Positions 15,108 to 23,321 of a stretch of DNA of 40,167 bases are shown one piece after another. The notes under the pieces were generated by a model. That model saw only the letters and a program-made list of their open reading frames with translations, made no database searches and was not told the origin of the DNA. Where the stretch lies: positions 1 to 40,167 of the forward strand of contig JBJKRF010000082.1 in the NCBI GenBank assembly GCA_046704785.1, in the 5' to 3' direction. The position numbers were made by a program, and so were the translations under genes. Source of the DNA: JBJKRF01 sp046704785. Its GTDB lineage: Bacteria > Chloroflexota > Anaerolineae > Anaerolineales > Villigracilaceae. Position 1 is the first letter of the stretch. Every line of letters starts with the position of its first letter.

Positions 15108-17495
15108 GTGAAGAAATCACTCTTCGAGCAAGTTTCGATCTTGCCTCTATTCTGGGCCTCGCTGGCATTTTTAGGAGGCATCGTCTTTGCCAGCCAGGTT
15201 GCTTTGCCGATTGCATTGTGGTTGGCGTTGGCGATCTCCCTGGCAGTGGCGGCGTTGGTCACACGCCTGGTTGCCCAGAAATTTGCATTACAACTGGTCG
15301 TTTTCTCACCGCAGAAACTGTACGTGGTGCTCCTGGCCCTGATCGCGTTTTCCTTCGGCGCGGCGCGCTACGAATATTCGCGCCCGGTGGTCGATGCCAG
15401 TACGATTGCCTATTACAACGACATTCCCCGCAAAGCCTACGTTACCGGAATTTTGATCCAGCCTCCCGATGTGCGTGATACCTACGAAAACCTGCGCGTG
15501 GATGTGGAGGCCATCGACACCGGCCAGGGTGATGTGCCGGTGCACGGCACTTTGCTCGTTCGTCTCAATGATATCGTCGATCTGCAATATGGGCAGCGCA
15601 TCCGTGTGCGCGATTACGTCAAGACGCCGCCCTCGGACGAGGAATTCTCCTATCGCGACTACCTCGCCTTGCAGGGCATTCATTCATACATGCGCACATA
15701 CACAGTCACCGTCTTGCCGGGAACGCGTGCCAACCCGTTCTGGCAGACTTTGTATCGCCTGCAAACCAGCCTGTATAAACGCATCTATACTTTGTTCCCT
15801 GACCCCGAGGCCTCCTTGCTGGCCGGTATCCTGCTTGGACTCGATAACAATATCCCGGCAGATATCCAGCAAGCCTTCAGAAATACCGGGACGGCTCATA
15901 TCATCGCCATCTCTGGATTCAACATCACCATCATCGCTGCGCTTCTCGTGATGCTGTTCAGCCACTTTTTTGGCAAAAGACTTGGTTCCCTGGTGGCGGT
16001 GGTGGGCATTATTGGGTACACCCTGCTGGTCGGCGCCAACCCGTCGGTGGTGCGGGCCGCCATCATGGGCACGCTCGCCATCCTGGCCGAAGAACTGGGG
16101 CGGCGTAACGCTGCCCTGAACATGCTGGCTTTTGTGGGCATGATTATGGCGGCCATCGATCCTTTCGTGCTGTGGGACATCGGCTTCCAACTATCTTTCG
16201 CGGCCACCCTCGGCCTGGTGCTCTACGCAGGGCCGCTGCAAACCGCCGCCGAATCCATCCTGAAGCGTTACCTCCCTGAACCTGTTGTGCAAAAGGCCGT
16301 TGGCCCGGTGACCGAATATTTCCTGCTGACCTTGGCCGCACAGGTGGCGATCCTGCCGCTCACTGCTTACTATTTTGGGCAGGTCTCGCTTATTTCGTTT
16401 CTTGCCAACCCCTTCGTCCTGCCGGCCCAGCCGCCCTTGATGGTGCTTAGCGGGCTGGCCGTATTGCTCAGTCACGTTTCCCTGCCCCTGGGAAAATTGA
16501 TTGCGGTCCTGGCCTGGCCGTTTGCGGCCTATACCATTCGCATGGTGGAATTTTTCAACGGCTTCCCGAACGGTGTTCTGGCCCTGGGCAGTTTCAACCT
16601 CTTTTACGTCTTCCTATTCTATGCGCTGTTGATCGGGCTCACCCTGGCCGGCTCCCGTTTGATGGCGCTACGCGCCAAAGTGGCTCCCGGCTTCGGGTTG
16701 GTCTTTCTGGCCGTGCTGAGTGTCATCGTCTGGCGTTCGGCGTTGAGCGGCCCCGATGGAAGGCTGCATGTCACCTTCCTGGACGTGGGCTCCGGCGATG
16801 CAGTGCTCATCAAGACTCCTCAGGGGCACTTCGTGCTCATCGACGGCGGACCAAGCCCTTCGGAGTTGGCCGATCAAATTGGACGGCGCCTGCCGCCCTT
16901 CAACCGCCAAATCGATTATCTGGTGATTGCCTCCACGCAGGAGAACGAAGTAGCCGCGCTCCCACGCCTGTTGCAAAACGACCATCCCACCAACGTATTG
17001 TGGAGCGGCAACATCCAGGCTTCATTCTCGTCTGAGCAGGTGAATACCCAACTCAAGCAGCAGCATATCCCGGTGAAGATGGTGCAGGCCGGCGATGATC
17101 TCGACTTGAGCGAAGGCGCGCGCCTGCGCGTCTTAGGTGTGACCACGCGTGGGGCGGTGTTGCTCGTCGAGTGGCAGAAGTTTCGGGTGTTGCTGCCCTT
17201 CGGGATCGACTTCGACCTGTTGAGCAGCTTCCAGCAGGGCAAAACCATCGGTTCGGTGACGGCGCTCTCCCTGGCCGATAACGGTTATGCCCCTTCCAAC
17301 CCATCGGACTGGCTTGCCAATTTGGACCCGCAACTATTCATCTTAAGCGTGGCGCCCAGCGACCCCAATGGGTTGCCCGATCCGGCCTTGATCCAATCGT
17401 TGGCTGGAACCAATTTGCTGCGCACAGATACCAACGGGTGGGTTGATCTATCCAGTGATGGCCAGAAGATGTGGATCACCGTACAGCACAAATAA
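15108..17495 (+). CDS. comEC: ComEC/Rec2 DNA-uptake channel with degenerate MBL domain
   Basis: ComEC forms the inner-membrane channel for single-stranded DNA during natural transformation. The 795-residue protein has the usual order: N-terminal helices and a DUF4131 soluble domain (about residues 30-200), the Competence membrane domain (about 220-500, with HIIAISGFNI), and a C-terminal MBL-fold domain (about 545-795). In that domain HVTFLDVGSGDAVLI and VLIDGG are kept, but the expected HxHxDH after DYLVI reads STQENE. The domain therefore should not bind metals as in active nuclease versions. Translation starts with GTG directly behind the promoter. No other competence genes are in the window. 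Confidence 0.9.
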   Translation: MKKSLFEQVSILPLFWASLAFLGGIVFASQVALPIALWLALAISLAVAALVTRLVAQKFALQLVVFSPQKLYVVLLALIAFSFGAARYEYSRPVVDASTIAYYNDIPRKAYVTGILIQPPDVRDTYENLRVDVEAIDTGQGDVPVHGTLLVRLNDIVDLQYGQRIRVRDYVKTPPSDEEFSYRDYLALQGIHSYMRTYTVTVLPGTRANPFWQTLYRLQTSLYKRIYTLFPDPEASLLAGILLGLDNNIPADIQQAFRNTGTAHIIAISGFNITIIAALLVMLFSHFFGKRLGSLVAVVGIIGYTLLVGANPSVVRAAIMGTLAILAEELGRRNAALNMLAFVGMIMAAIDPFVLWDIGFQLSFAATLGLVLYAGPLQTAAESILKRYLPEPVVQKAVGPVTEYFLLTLAAQVAILPLTAYYFGQVSLISFLANPFVLPAQPPLMVLSGLAVLLSHVSLPLGKLIAVLAWPFAAYTIRMVEFFNGFPNGVLALGSFNLFYVFLFYALLIGLTLAGSRLMALRAKVAPGFGLVFLAVLSVIVWRSALSGPDGRLHVTFLDVGSGDAVLIKTPQGHFVLIDGGPSPSELADQIGRRLPPFNRQIDYLVIASTQENEVAALPRLLQNDHPTNVLWSGNIQASFSSEQVNTQLKQQHIPVKMVQAGDDLDLSEGARLRVLGVTTRGAVLLVEWQKFRVLLPFGIDFDLLSSFQQGKTIGSVTALSLADNGYAPSNPSDWLANLDPQLFILSVAPSDPNGLPDPALIQSLAGTNLLRTDTNGWVDLSSDGQKMWITVQHK

Positions 17496-17564
17496 AACAA
17501 TCGGGGCAGAAAGAATCCTGTCCGGAGGCCCTGAGCCAAGCCCACATTTTGGAGAAGGATAATC

Positions 17565-17592
17565 CGATTGTCGAGAATCCCGCTGACAATCG
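17565..17592. promoter_or_regulatory. Inverted repeat upstream of the icd promoter
   Basis: CGATTGTC (17565-17572) and GACAATCG (17585-17592) form a perfect 8-base inverted repeat with 12 bases between. It lies about 40 bases upstream of the icd -10 box, a normal position for an activator, or it could be a weak hairpin at the end of the comEC transcript. Confidence 0.4.
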
Positions 17593-17620
17593 TCACTATC
17601 AGTACCCTTGACGGAGATGC

Positions 17621-17626
17621 TATAAT
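17621..17626 (+). promoter_or_regulatory. icd extended -10 promoter
   Basis: TGC-TATAAT is an extended -10 element. The leader runs about 30 bases to the ATG at 17662 and includes AAGGAG at 17649-17654. No good -35 box lies at the right distance. Confidence 0.6.
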
Positions 17627-17661
17627 CCGCACGGAGACATTTTTAGCCAAGGAGACAAGAG

Positions 17662-19065
17662 ATGGCATATACGAACGTGAAAGTCCCCCCTGGTGGGGAA
17701 AAAATTACAATTAAGGAGGGGAATTTACAAGTTCCGGACAACCCGATCATCCCCTTCGTGGAAGGCGACGGTACCGGGCGTGACATCTGGCGCGCTTCGG
17801 TGCGGGTGTTCGACGCCGCAGTGGAAAAGGCGTACGGGGGCAAACGTAAGATCCACTGGATGGAAGTCTACGCCGGCGAAAAGTCCTTCAAAATGTTCAA
17901 GAGTTGGCTGCCCGATGAGACCACCGAAGCCTTCAAGGAATTTCTGGTAGGCATCAAGGGCCCGTTGACCACACCCATCGGCGGCGGCATCCGTTCGCTG
18001 AATGTGGCATTGCGCAAATTGCTCGACCTGTATGTTTGCCAGCGTCCGGTGCGATATTTTGACGGTGTGCCTTCACCGGTGAAACATCCTGAATATGTCG
18101 ACATGGTCATCTTTCGTGAGAACACCGAAGACATTTATGCGGGGATCGAATTTGCCAACGGCACCGACGACGGTCAAAAGTTCAAGCAATTGTTCAAAGA
18201 AAACTTTCCCAAGGAATACGCCAAGATACGCTTCCCCAATACCAGCGGGATCGGATTCAAACCGGTATCGGTGGAAGGCACGGAACGCCTGGTGCGCTCG
18301 GCGATTAAGTGGGCTTTGCTCGATAAACGCCGGTCGGTCAATCTGGTGCATAAGGGCAATATCATGAAATTCACCGAAGGAGCGTTCAAGGATTGGGGAT
18401 ATGCCCTGGCTAAACGCGAGTTTCGGAATGAGATCGTCACCGAGCGTGAAACCTGGATTCTGGCGAATAAAGAGAGAAATCCAGACCTGACCGTGGAAGG
18501 AAATGCCCGTGTGATTGATCCTGGTTACGAGATGATGGCGCCCGATAAACAGGCCGAAATTTGCGCCGAGGTGGAAGAGGGCCTGAAATTGTGGCAGACC
18601 CATGGCGACGGAAAGTGGAAGTCCAAGTTATTGATTAAAGATTCCATCGCCGATGTGACCCTGCAATTCGTGCTCATTCGTCCGCGCGACTATGATGTGA
18701 TTGCGACGATGAACCTCAACGGGGATTACCTGTCTGACGCGTTAGCCGCGCAAGTAGGCGGCATTGGCATCGCCCCGGGAGCGAACATCAATTATGAGAC
18801 GGGCCATGCCATCTTCGAGGCCACACATGGTACCGCGCCCAAGTATGCCGACCTGGATAAGGTCAATCCTGGTTCGCTTATCCTCTCCGGTGAGATGATG
18901 TTGCGGTACATGGGCTGGACAGAGGCTGCCGATTTGATCGTCAACGGAATTCAGGGTGCCATCCATGCCCAGACGGTTACGTACGACTTTGCGCGCCTGA
19001 TGGAGGGCGCCACCGAAGTCAAGTGTTCCGAGTTTGGCGACGCGATCATCAAGCACATGAGCTAG
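17662..19065 (+). CDS. icd: NADP-dependent isocitrate dehydrogenase
   Basis: The enzyme oxidatively decarboxylates isocitrate to 2-oxoglutarate in the TCA cycle. The 467-residue protein aligns with E. coli Icd: the substrate-binding serine is Ser112 in GIRSLNVALR, with FVEGDGTG and NLNGDYLSDALAAQ also conserved. NADP specificity is indicated by Lys-Tyr in ATHGTAPKYAD and by Tyr and Arg in VTYDFARLM. It is about 50 residues longer than E. coli Icd. Most of the excess lies in a charged insertion after LAKREFRNE (about residues 255-310). It precedes the succinate dehydrogenase locus, another TCA step, separated by 350 bases with strong hairpins. Confidence 0.94.
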   Translation: MAYTNVKVPPGGEKITIKEGNLQVPDNPIIPFVEGDGTGRDIWRASVRVFDAAVEKAYGGKRKIHWMEVYAGEKSFKMFKSWLPDETTEAFKEFLVGIKGPLTTPIGGGIRSLNVALRKLLDLYVCQRPVRYFDGVPSPVKHPEYVDMVIFRENTEDIYAGIEFANGTDDGQKFKQLFKENFPKEYAKIRFPNTSGIGFKPVSVEGTERLVRSAIKWALLDKRRSVNLVHKGNIMKFTEGAFKDWGYALAKREFRNEIVTERETWILANKERNPDLTVEGNARVIDPGYEMMAPDKQAEICAEVEEGLKLWQTHGDGKWKSKLLIKDSIADVTLQFVLIRPRDYDVIATMNLNGDYLSDALAAQVGGIGIAPGANINYETGHAIFEATHGTAPKYADLDKVNPGSLILSGEMMLRYMGWTEAADLIVNGIQGAIHAQTVTYDFARLMEGATEVKCSEFGDAIIKHMS

Positions 19066-19415
19066 TACCGCAACTTCCTTAAGTTGTAGGGGCGCGTTCT
19101 GGATTTTTCTCGAAAACCAGACTTTGCGCCCTCCACTTTCATAAAATTGCGGCACGGCTAAGTTTAATGAGAACAACATTGGTCATCGACTCTATTTTCC
19201 AATGATTTAACATCGCGACCCAGAGCAGCACTGTTTTTTCCGACTCTTTGGGAATTTCTGTACAGAGGGAGAGAGATGAGAGTGCTTTTCGGATGCCCGA
19301 AAAGCACTCTCATCTGCGCCCTCAACTACGGTGATTCTTACGGAATCTTTTGCCAGTGCTGGAACACCGTCGATGCGAAGCCTCTACGGTAGTTCCGGTG
19401 CGAGAGGAGAAACAG
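19066..19415. other. 350-base intergenic region with strong inverted repeats
   Basis: No gene is seen. GTAGGGGCGC (from 19087) pairs with GCGCCCTCCAC (to about 19136), with CTGG/CCAG inside, and may end the icd transcript, but no U tract follows. CATTGG (19177-19182) and CCAATG (19199-19204) form a smaller inverted repeat. A 19-bp perfect hairpin is listed separately. I find no convincing promoter for the sdh locus. Confidence 0.55.
19265..19323 (+). repeat. Very stable hairpin upstream of the sdh locus
   Basis: AGATGAGAGTGCTTTTCGG (19274-19292) pairs without mismatch with its complement at 19297-19315 around an ATGC loop. GAGGG (19265-19269) and CCCTC (19319-19323) extend it beyond a small internal loop. 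No U tract follows, so a standard terminator is unlikely. It sits 93 bases before sdhC1 and may control sdh mRNA or be a small dispersed repeat. Confidence 0.65.
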
Positions 19416-19838
19416 ATGTCCAGTCTGAGAACCACATTGTTCGGGTACGCTGTTTATCGTGGGCAGGAAGGACAGCTTGCTTTCCTGCTGCATCGTGTCA
19501 TGGGGGTGGGAACATTGCTTTTCCTGATAATACATATTCTGGATACTGCGACGGTTTACTTTGCGCCGCAGTTCTACGCCGAGGTGATCGGCCTTTATCG
19601 TGCGCCCCTATTCATGTTGGGTGAAATCGGGCTCGTATTTTGTGTAATCTTCCACGGTGTGAATGGACTTCGCATCATCGTCTTCGATATGTTCCGACCG
19701 GCATGGTGGAACCTCGACGACACACCCCGGTCCGTCCGGATTACGCTGGGGATTGCTATTGTCTTGTGGCTGCCGGCGACTGCAATTATGGGGTACAACC
19801 TGTTACGCTACAGTTTTGGCCTGTTCGGCGGCGCGTAG
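19416..19838 (+). CDS. sdhC: Succinate dehydrogenase cytochrome b subunit, first copy (SdhC1)
   Basis: The 140-residue membrane anchor has three helices and the SdhC signatures LLHRVMGVGTLLFLIIH and FHGVNGLRIIVFD. Candidate haem ligands are His40 at the end of helix I and His80 in helix II; His26-Arg27 matches the conserved quinone-side HR. The start at 19416 is set by GAGGAGAAACAG upstream; an earlier in-frame ATG at 19350 has no binding site. SdhD1 follows after 10 bases. It resembles the second SdhC at 20668 but differs in its ligand set. Confidence 0.85.
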   Translation: MSSLRTTLFGYAVYRGQEGQLAFLLHRVMGVGTLLFLIIHILDTATVYFAPQFYAEVIGLYRAPLFMLGEIGLVFCVIFHGVNGLRIIVFDMFRPAWWNLDDTPRSVRITLGIAIVLWLPATAIMGYNLLRYSFGLFGGA

Positions 19839-19848
19839 GGAGGTTCCC

Positions 19849-20223
19849 ATGACGCTGACACGTGAAGTCAAGATCAAGCCCAATTACGAGACCATTGCCT
19901 GGAAGTGGATGCGCTATAGCGGCATTCTGCTCATCCCCCTGGCCTGGGTCCACGTCTTGATCCAGGATGTGTTGGTGGGCGTCCATCATGTCGCGCTGGA
20001 TTACGTGGCTTTGCGTTGGTCGTTCGTCGGCTGGCGTGTTTACGACTTCTTTCTGCTGGCGTTTGCCTTTGCCCACGGCATGAATGGTCTGCGCCAGATT
20101 TTGTTCGACTTCGTGCAAGGCGAACGCGCCCGTAAGGGATTGAGCTGGTTCCTGCTTTTTTTCTGGTTGGCGCTGTCCGTTGTCGGCGTGGTTGCCATTA
20201 TCGACGGCGTTCGGGAGCCGTAG
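19849..20223 (+). CDS. sdhD: Succinate dehydrogenase membrane anchor, first copy (SdhD1)
   Basis: The 124-residue protein has three helices and starts after GGGAGG at the end of sdhC1. It contains LAWVHVLIQD and AFAHGMNGLRQILFDF. His35 in helix I and His76 in helix II are potential haem ligands. Together with His40 and His80 of SdhC1 this gives four helix histidines, as expected for a two-haem anchor. The ligand assignment is inferred from position only. Confidence 0.8.
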   Translation: MTLTREVKIKPNYETIAWKWMRYSGILLIPLAWVHVLIQDVLVGVHHVALDYVALRWSFVGWRVYDFFLLAFAFAHGMNGLRQILFDFVQGERARKGLSWFLLFFWLALSVVGVVAIIDGVREP

Positions 20224-20352
20224 AGTCCTTTTCGGGGCAACTCTGCGTTCATTTGGCGGAATCAGTTTACGGGGCATGTGGCGTGCGCGGCGCCATAGGG
20301 AATGCCAAAGAGATCGTTCCCTGATTCGAACGATTATGTCAAAAGAGGTAAA

Positions 20353-20360
20353 ATAAAGTC
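20353..20360 (+). repeat. Left 8-bp direct repeat (target-site duplication)
   Basis: ATAAAGTC directly abuts the left end of the palindromic element and recurs exactly at 20512-20519 against its right end. This is the expected footprint of a transposition event with an 8-base stagger. Confidence 0.75.
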
Positions 20361-20511
20361 GGCTCTCCCGTTCATGGCGGGAAAATCTGAACCACGACGG
20401 CCAGAACGGTGCACGAAGGAGGAAATTCCAAGGTTTTGCCCGCTTTTTCCTTCGTGCTCGTCGTGTCCTTGGTGGTTAAAAGAATGGTTTCCCGTTAAAA
20501 ACGGTTGAGCC
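20361..20511. mobile_element. 151-bp MITE-like palindromic element
   Basis: The element begins GGCTCTCCCGTT and ends with the complement of GGCTCAACCGTT, giving terminal inverted repeats. The two halves remain complementary with scattered mismatches through to the centre, for example AACCAC...GCACGAAGG (20390-20419) against CCTTCGTG...GTGGTT (20449-20477). It encodes no transposase. Identical 8-base repeats flank it. Its inner AACCAC/CACGAAGG sequence resembles a family of dispersed palindromes common in environmental bacterial genomes (recollection, not searched). It lies between sdhD1 and sdhC2. Confidence 0.8.
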
Positions 20512-20519
20512 ATAAAGTC
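20512..20519 (+). repeat. Right 8-bp direct repeat (target-site duplication)
   Basis: ATAAAGTC immediately follows the right end of the element and is identical to 20353-20360. Removing the element plus one copy restores a continuous sequence, GTAAAATAAAGTCGTATTG. Confidence 0.75.
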
Positions 20520-20667
20520 GTATTGTAAGTAGAGTACATCAGCGTGCCATTATTTTTGCCGCAAGGAAGCCCAAACTATCTATGCGTGAGATGATCTTTC
20601 TTATTGAAAGAGTGCACTGGGAAAATAAGGGGCGTTTTCTCACAATATTTATTTCAAGGAGGCCAGG

Positions 20668-21030
20668 ATGCGCCTGAGTAGAAATGTAAGCCTGGGTACG
20701 GCGCTGCGATACCAGGGAAAAAGCCCGATGCTGGCGTTTATTTTGCATCGCATCGGAGGGGTGGCTTTATTTATCTTCTTTACCATATACATTTTGGCGC
20801 TGGCAGGCGTACATTCCGTTGATGCTATTTTTGGGAACTGGCTGTTCCAGATCGTTATTCTCTTCTGCGCGCTGTTCCATGCCATCAACGGGTTACGCAT
20901 TACCATTCTCGATCTGTGGCCAAAACTGATCGAACACCAGCGCCAGGCCATCAATGTGGAATTTGTGGTCTTCGCGTTGGTATATCTTTTTGCCGTATTT
21001 ACCGTTTTGCGCGCTGCGTTGGGAGGTTGA
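20668..21030 (+). CDS. sdhC: Succinate dehydrogenase cytochrome b subunit, second copy (SdhC2)
   Basis: The 120-residue, three-helix anchor starts behind AAGGAGG and contains AFILHRIGGVALFIF and FHAINGLRITILDL. His27-Arg28 and His71 match His26-Arg27 and His80 of SdhC1, but the position of His40 is Tyr41 (FTIYILAL). It may therefore hold one haem fewer. Its stop is one base before the ATG of sdhD2, and sdhA follows, so this pair is most likely the partner of SdhAB. Confidence 0.87.
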   Translation: MRLSRNVSLGTALRYQGKSPMLAFILHRIGGVALFIFFTIYILALAGVHSVDAIFGNWLFQIVILFCALFHAINGLRITILDLWPKLIEHQRQAINVEFVVFALVYLFAVFTVLRAALGG

Positions 21031-21031
21031 C

Positions 21032-21454
21032 ATGGAAACTACAAAAGGGAAAAATCTACCTTTGTCCAAGCGCGCTGCCAGTTTCGAAACGGTGATGTGG
21101 TTCTACACCCGCTTCTCCGCGCTGGCGATGTACGCTTTCATTTTGGTGGGATTTATCGCTGCGCTGATTGTCAGTGCTCAAACGCACGCAAATCTGGCCG
21201 ACATTTTGCGCTGGGCCTTTTTGCCTAATACGGTGGCCAATCCGCTGTCTGTGGCTTCCTGGGTTAGCGTGCTCGTCAAGTTAATGGTCACGGCGTTTAT
21301 CTTGGTGCTCTCCGCCCATGGGGTGCACGGCATCGTGGCAATCGCATACGATTATCTCGTCCCATCCACCGGGCAGCAGATATTCCGTAACCTCATCATC
21401 GCATTCTTTGTGGTCGTGAATGCGATTACGATTTATGTTATCTGGATTTTATAG
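21032..21454 (+). CDS. sdhD: Succinate dehydrogenase membrane anchor, second copy (SdhD2)
   Basis: The 140-residue protein has three helices. RFSALAMYAFILVG forms helix I and LSAHGVHGIVAIAYDYL helix II, where His96 is the likely haem ligand. The helix-I histidine of SdhD1 (His35) corresponds to Gly40 here. GGGAGG at the end of sdhC2 is its ribosome site. sdhA begins nine bases after its stop, so sdhC2-sdhD2-sdhA form one transcript. Confidence 0.85.
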   Translation: METTKGKNLPLSKRAASFETVMWFYTRFSALAMYAFILVGFIAALIVSAQTHANLADILRWAFLPNTVANPLSVASWVSVLVKLMVTAFILVLSAHGVHGIVAIAYDYLVPSTGQQIFRNLIIAFFVVVNAITIYVIWIL

Positions 21455-21463
21455 GACCGCAGA

Positions 21464-23254
21464 ATGAATAATCATCAATTCGAAGTCATAGTCGTCGGGG
21501 CAGGCGGCGCTGGCTTGATGGCCGGCCTGTACGCCTCCCGAACTGCCAAGACGGCTGTCATCAGTAAACTTTATCCCACGCGTTCTCATACCGGCGCGGC
21601 GCAAGGTGGAATCAGCGCGGCGTTCGGAAACCTGGAAGAAGATAAGCCCGAATGGCACACGTACGACACCGTCAAAGGTTCTGATTATCTCGGCGACCAG
21701 GACGCCATCGAGTTTATGTGCAGTGAAGCCATCGACGCTGTGCTGGAACTCGAACATATGGGCCTGCCTTTCGACCGCACGGCGGAGGGCCGCATCCAGC
21801 AACGCAATTTTGGCGGCCACACCAACAACGTGACGGGAAAACCCGTCCGGCGTGCCTGTCACGCTGCCGACCGTACCGGCCACATGATCCTTCAGACGCT
21901 GTACCAACAGTGTTTGAAGAACGACGTCAATTTCTTCGACGAATACCAGGTGCTCGATTTGTTGATCATCGATGGCAAAGCGGCGGGCGTGGTTGCCGTG
22001 GAGTTGGCAACCGGCGAGTTGCATACCTTCCACGCCAAGGCGGTCATTTTCGCCACCGGTGGACACGGTCGCATCTTCGAGATTACGTCCAACGCCTACG
22101 CTTACACCGGCGACGGCGCGGCCGTCTTGCTGCGGCACGGCCTGCCGTTGGAAGATATGGAATTCTTCCAGTTTCACCCGACGGGCATCTATAAGATGGG
22201 CATTCTCATCACCGAGGGGGTGCGCGGCGAAGGCGGTGTACTGATCAACGGCAAGGGCGAACGCTTCATGGAGAAATATGCCTCGCATGTCAAAGACCTG
22301 GCATCGCGTGACGTGGTCAGCCGCGCCATGTACCTGGAGATGCGCGATGGGCGAGGCATCAATGGCAAAAACTACCTCTACCTGGATGTGCGCCCCGAAA
22401 CCGTCAATAAATATGCAGCCACCGACGGGCGCACCCGTCCCGACGGTTCACCGTACGTGGTCACCGGCGAGGAACTCCTTAAGAAACTGCCCGATATTAT
22501 CGACTTCTGTCGCGTATACCAGGGTGTGGACCCCATGACCCAGCCCATGCCTGTCCAGCCGACGGCGCACTACACCATGGGCGGCATCCCGACCAACAAA
22601 TTCGGCGAGGTGATTACCGACGACAAGCAGACGGCTTTCCCGGGGCTGTACGCTGCCGGTGAGTGCGCCTGCGTCTCCGTCCATGGCGCGAACCGCCTCG
22701 GCACCAATTCCCTGCTCGACCTGGTGGTGTTTGGCAAGCACGCCGGCCTGCGCGCTGCGGAATATGTAAAATCGGTGGATTTCCAGAAGTTGCCGGACGA
22801 CCCGACAGCCGGGGCGCAGGCCCAGTTTGACGCGCTGCGCAATGCGTCGGGGAAGGAGAACGCGTTCGACATCGCTACCGAGATGAAGAAGACTATGTTC
22901 GACCTGGTTGGCGTTTTTCGCACCGAACAAGGCATGCAGCAAGCCGTGGCCAAAATCGGCGAACTCAAGGAACGTTTCCGCCACGTTCGCATTGAGGATA
23001 CAGGGAAAATCTTCAATACCGAGTTGCTCAATGCCTGGGAACTCAGTAACATGTTGGATATTTCTGAGGTGGTGGCAACCTGCGCTTTGAATCGGAAAGA
23101 GAGCCGCGGCGGACATGCCCGTGAAGACTATCCTGAGCGGGACGATGAACACTGGATGAAACATACACTGGCTCGTAGAAAAGATGGAAAGATCGTCATC
23201 GACTACAAACCGGTGGTTTATACCAAATATGAGCCCAAGAAGCGCGTTTATTAG
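21464..23254 (+). CDS. sdhA: Succinate dehydrogenase flavoprotein subunit
   Basis: The catalytic subunit oxidises succinate to fumarate using covalently bound FAD. The 596-residue protein has the dinucleotide-binding VVGAGGAGLMAG, the FAD-linking His42 in RSHTGAAQGG, the substrate-binding FQFHPTGIY and the late HGANRLGTNSLLDL motif. Its C-terminal helical domain is full length. The enzyme class (SDH or fumarate reductase) cannot be proven from sequence, but the context with Icd supports oxidative TCA use. It has no signal peptide and faces the cytoplasm. Confidence 0.95.
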   Translation: MNNHQFEVIVVGAGGAGLMAGLYASRTAKTAVISKLYPTRSHTGAAQGGISAAFGNLEEDKPEWHTYDTVKGSDYLGDQDAIEFMCSEAIDAVLELEHMGLPFDRTAEGRIQQRNFGGHTNNVTGKPVRRACHAADRTGHMILQTLYQQCLKNDVNFFDEYQVLDLLIIDGKAAGVVAVELATGELHTFHAKAVIFATGGHGRIFEITSNAYAYTGDGAAVLLRHGLPLEDMEFFQFHPTGIYKMGILITEGVRGEGGVLINGKGERFMEKYASHVKDLASRDVVSRAMYLEMRDGRGINGKNYLYLDVRPETVNKYAATDGRTRPDGSPYVVTGEELLKKLPDIIDFCRVYQGVDPMTQPMPVQPTAHYTMGGIPTNKFGEVITDDKQTAFPGLYAAGECACVSVHGANRLGTNSLLDLVVFGKHAGLRAAEYVKSVDFQKLPDDPTAGAQAQFDALRNASGKENAFDIATEMKKTMFDLVGVFRTEQGMQQAVAKIGELKERFRHVRIEDTGKIFNTELLNAWELSNMLDISEVVATCALNRKESRGGHAREDYPERDDEHWMKHTLARRKDGKIVIDYKPVVYTKYEPKKRVY

Positions 23255-23321
23255 TAGGACTCTCCCGCAATGAGAGCGAAGAACGCTCTGGTCATGTGAA
23301 AAAGATCAATCGGAGACAGCC

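Larger units (their letters stand above)
20224..20667. other. 444-base spacer between the two sdhCD pairs
   Basis: No gene is seen; the open frame from 20302 to 20508 runs through the palindromic element and has no domain. The spacer holds the 151-bp mobile element and its direct repeats. The remainder (20520-20667) ends with AAGGAGG before sdhC2. I see no strong promoter there. Confidence 0.6.

Noticed and set aside
17608..17626. TTGACG as the -35 box of icd
   Set aside because: It is only seven bases from the TATAAT, too close to act with it.
20302..20508. 68-residue open frame in the sdh spacer
   Set aside because: Most of it is a translation of the palindromic mobile element.
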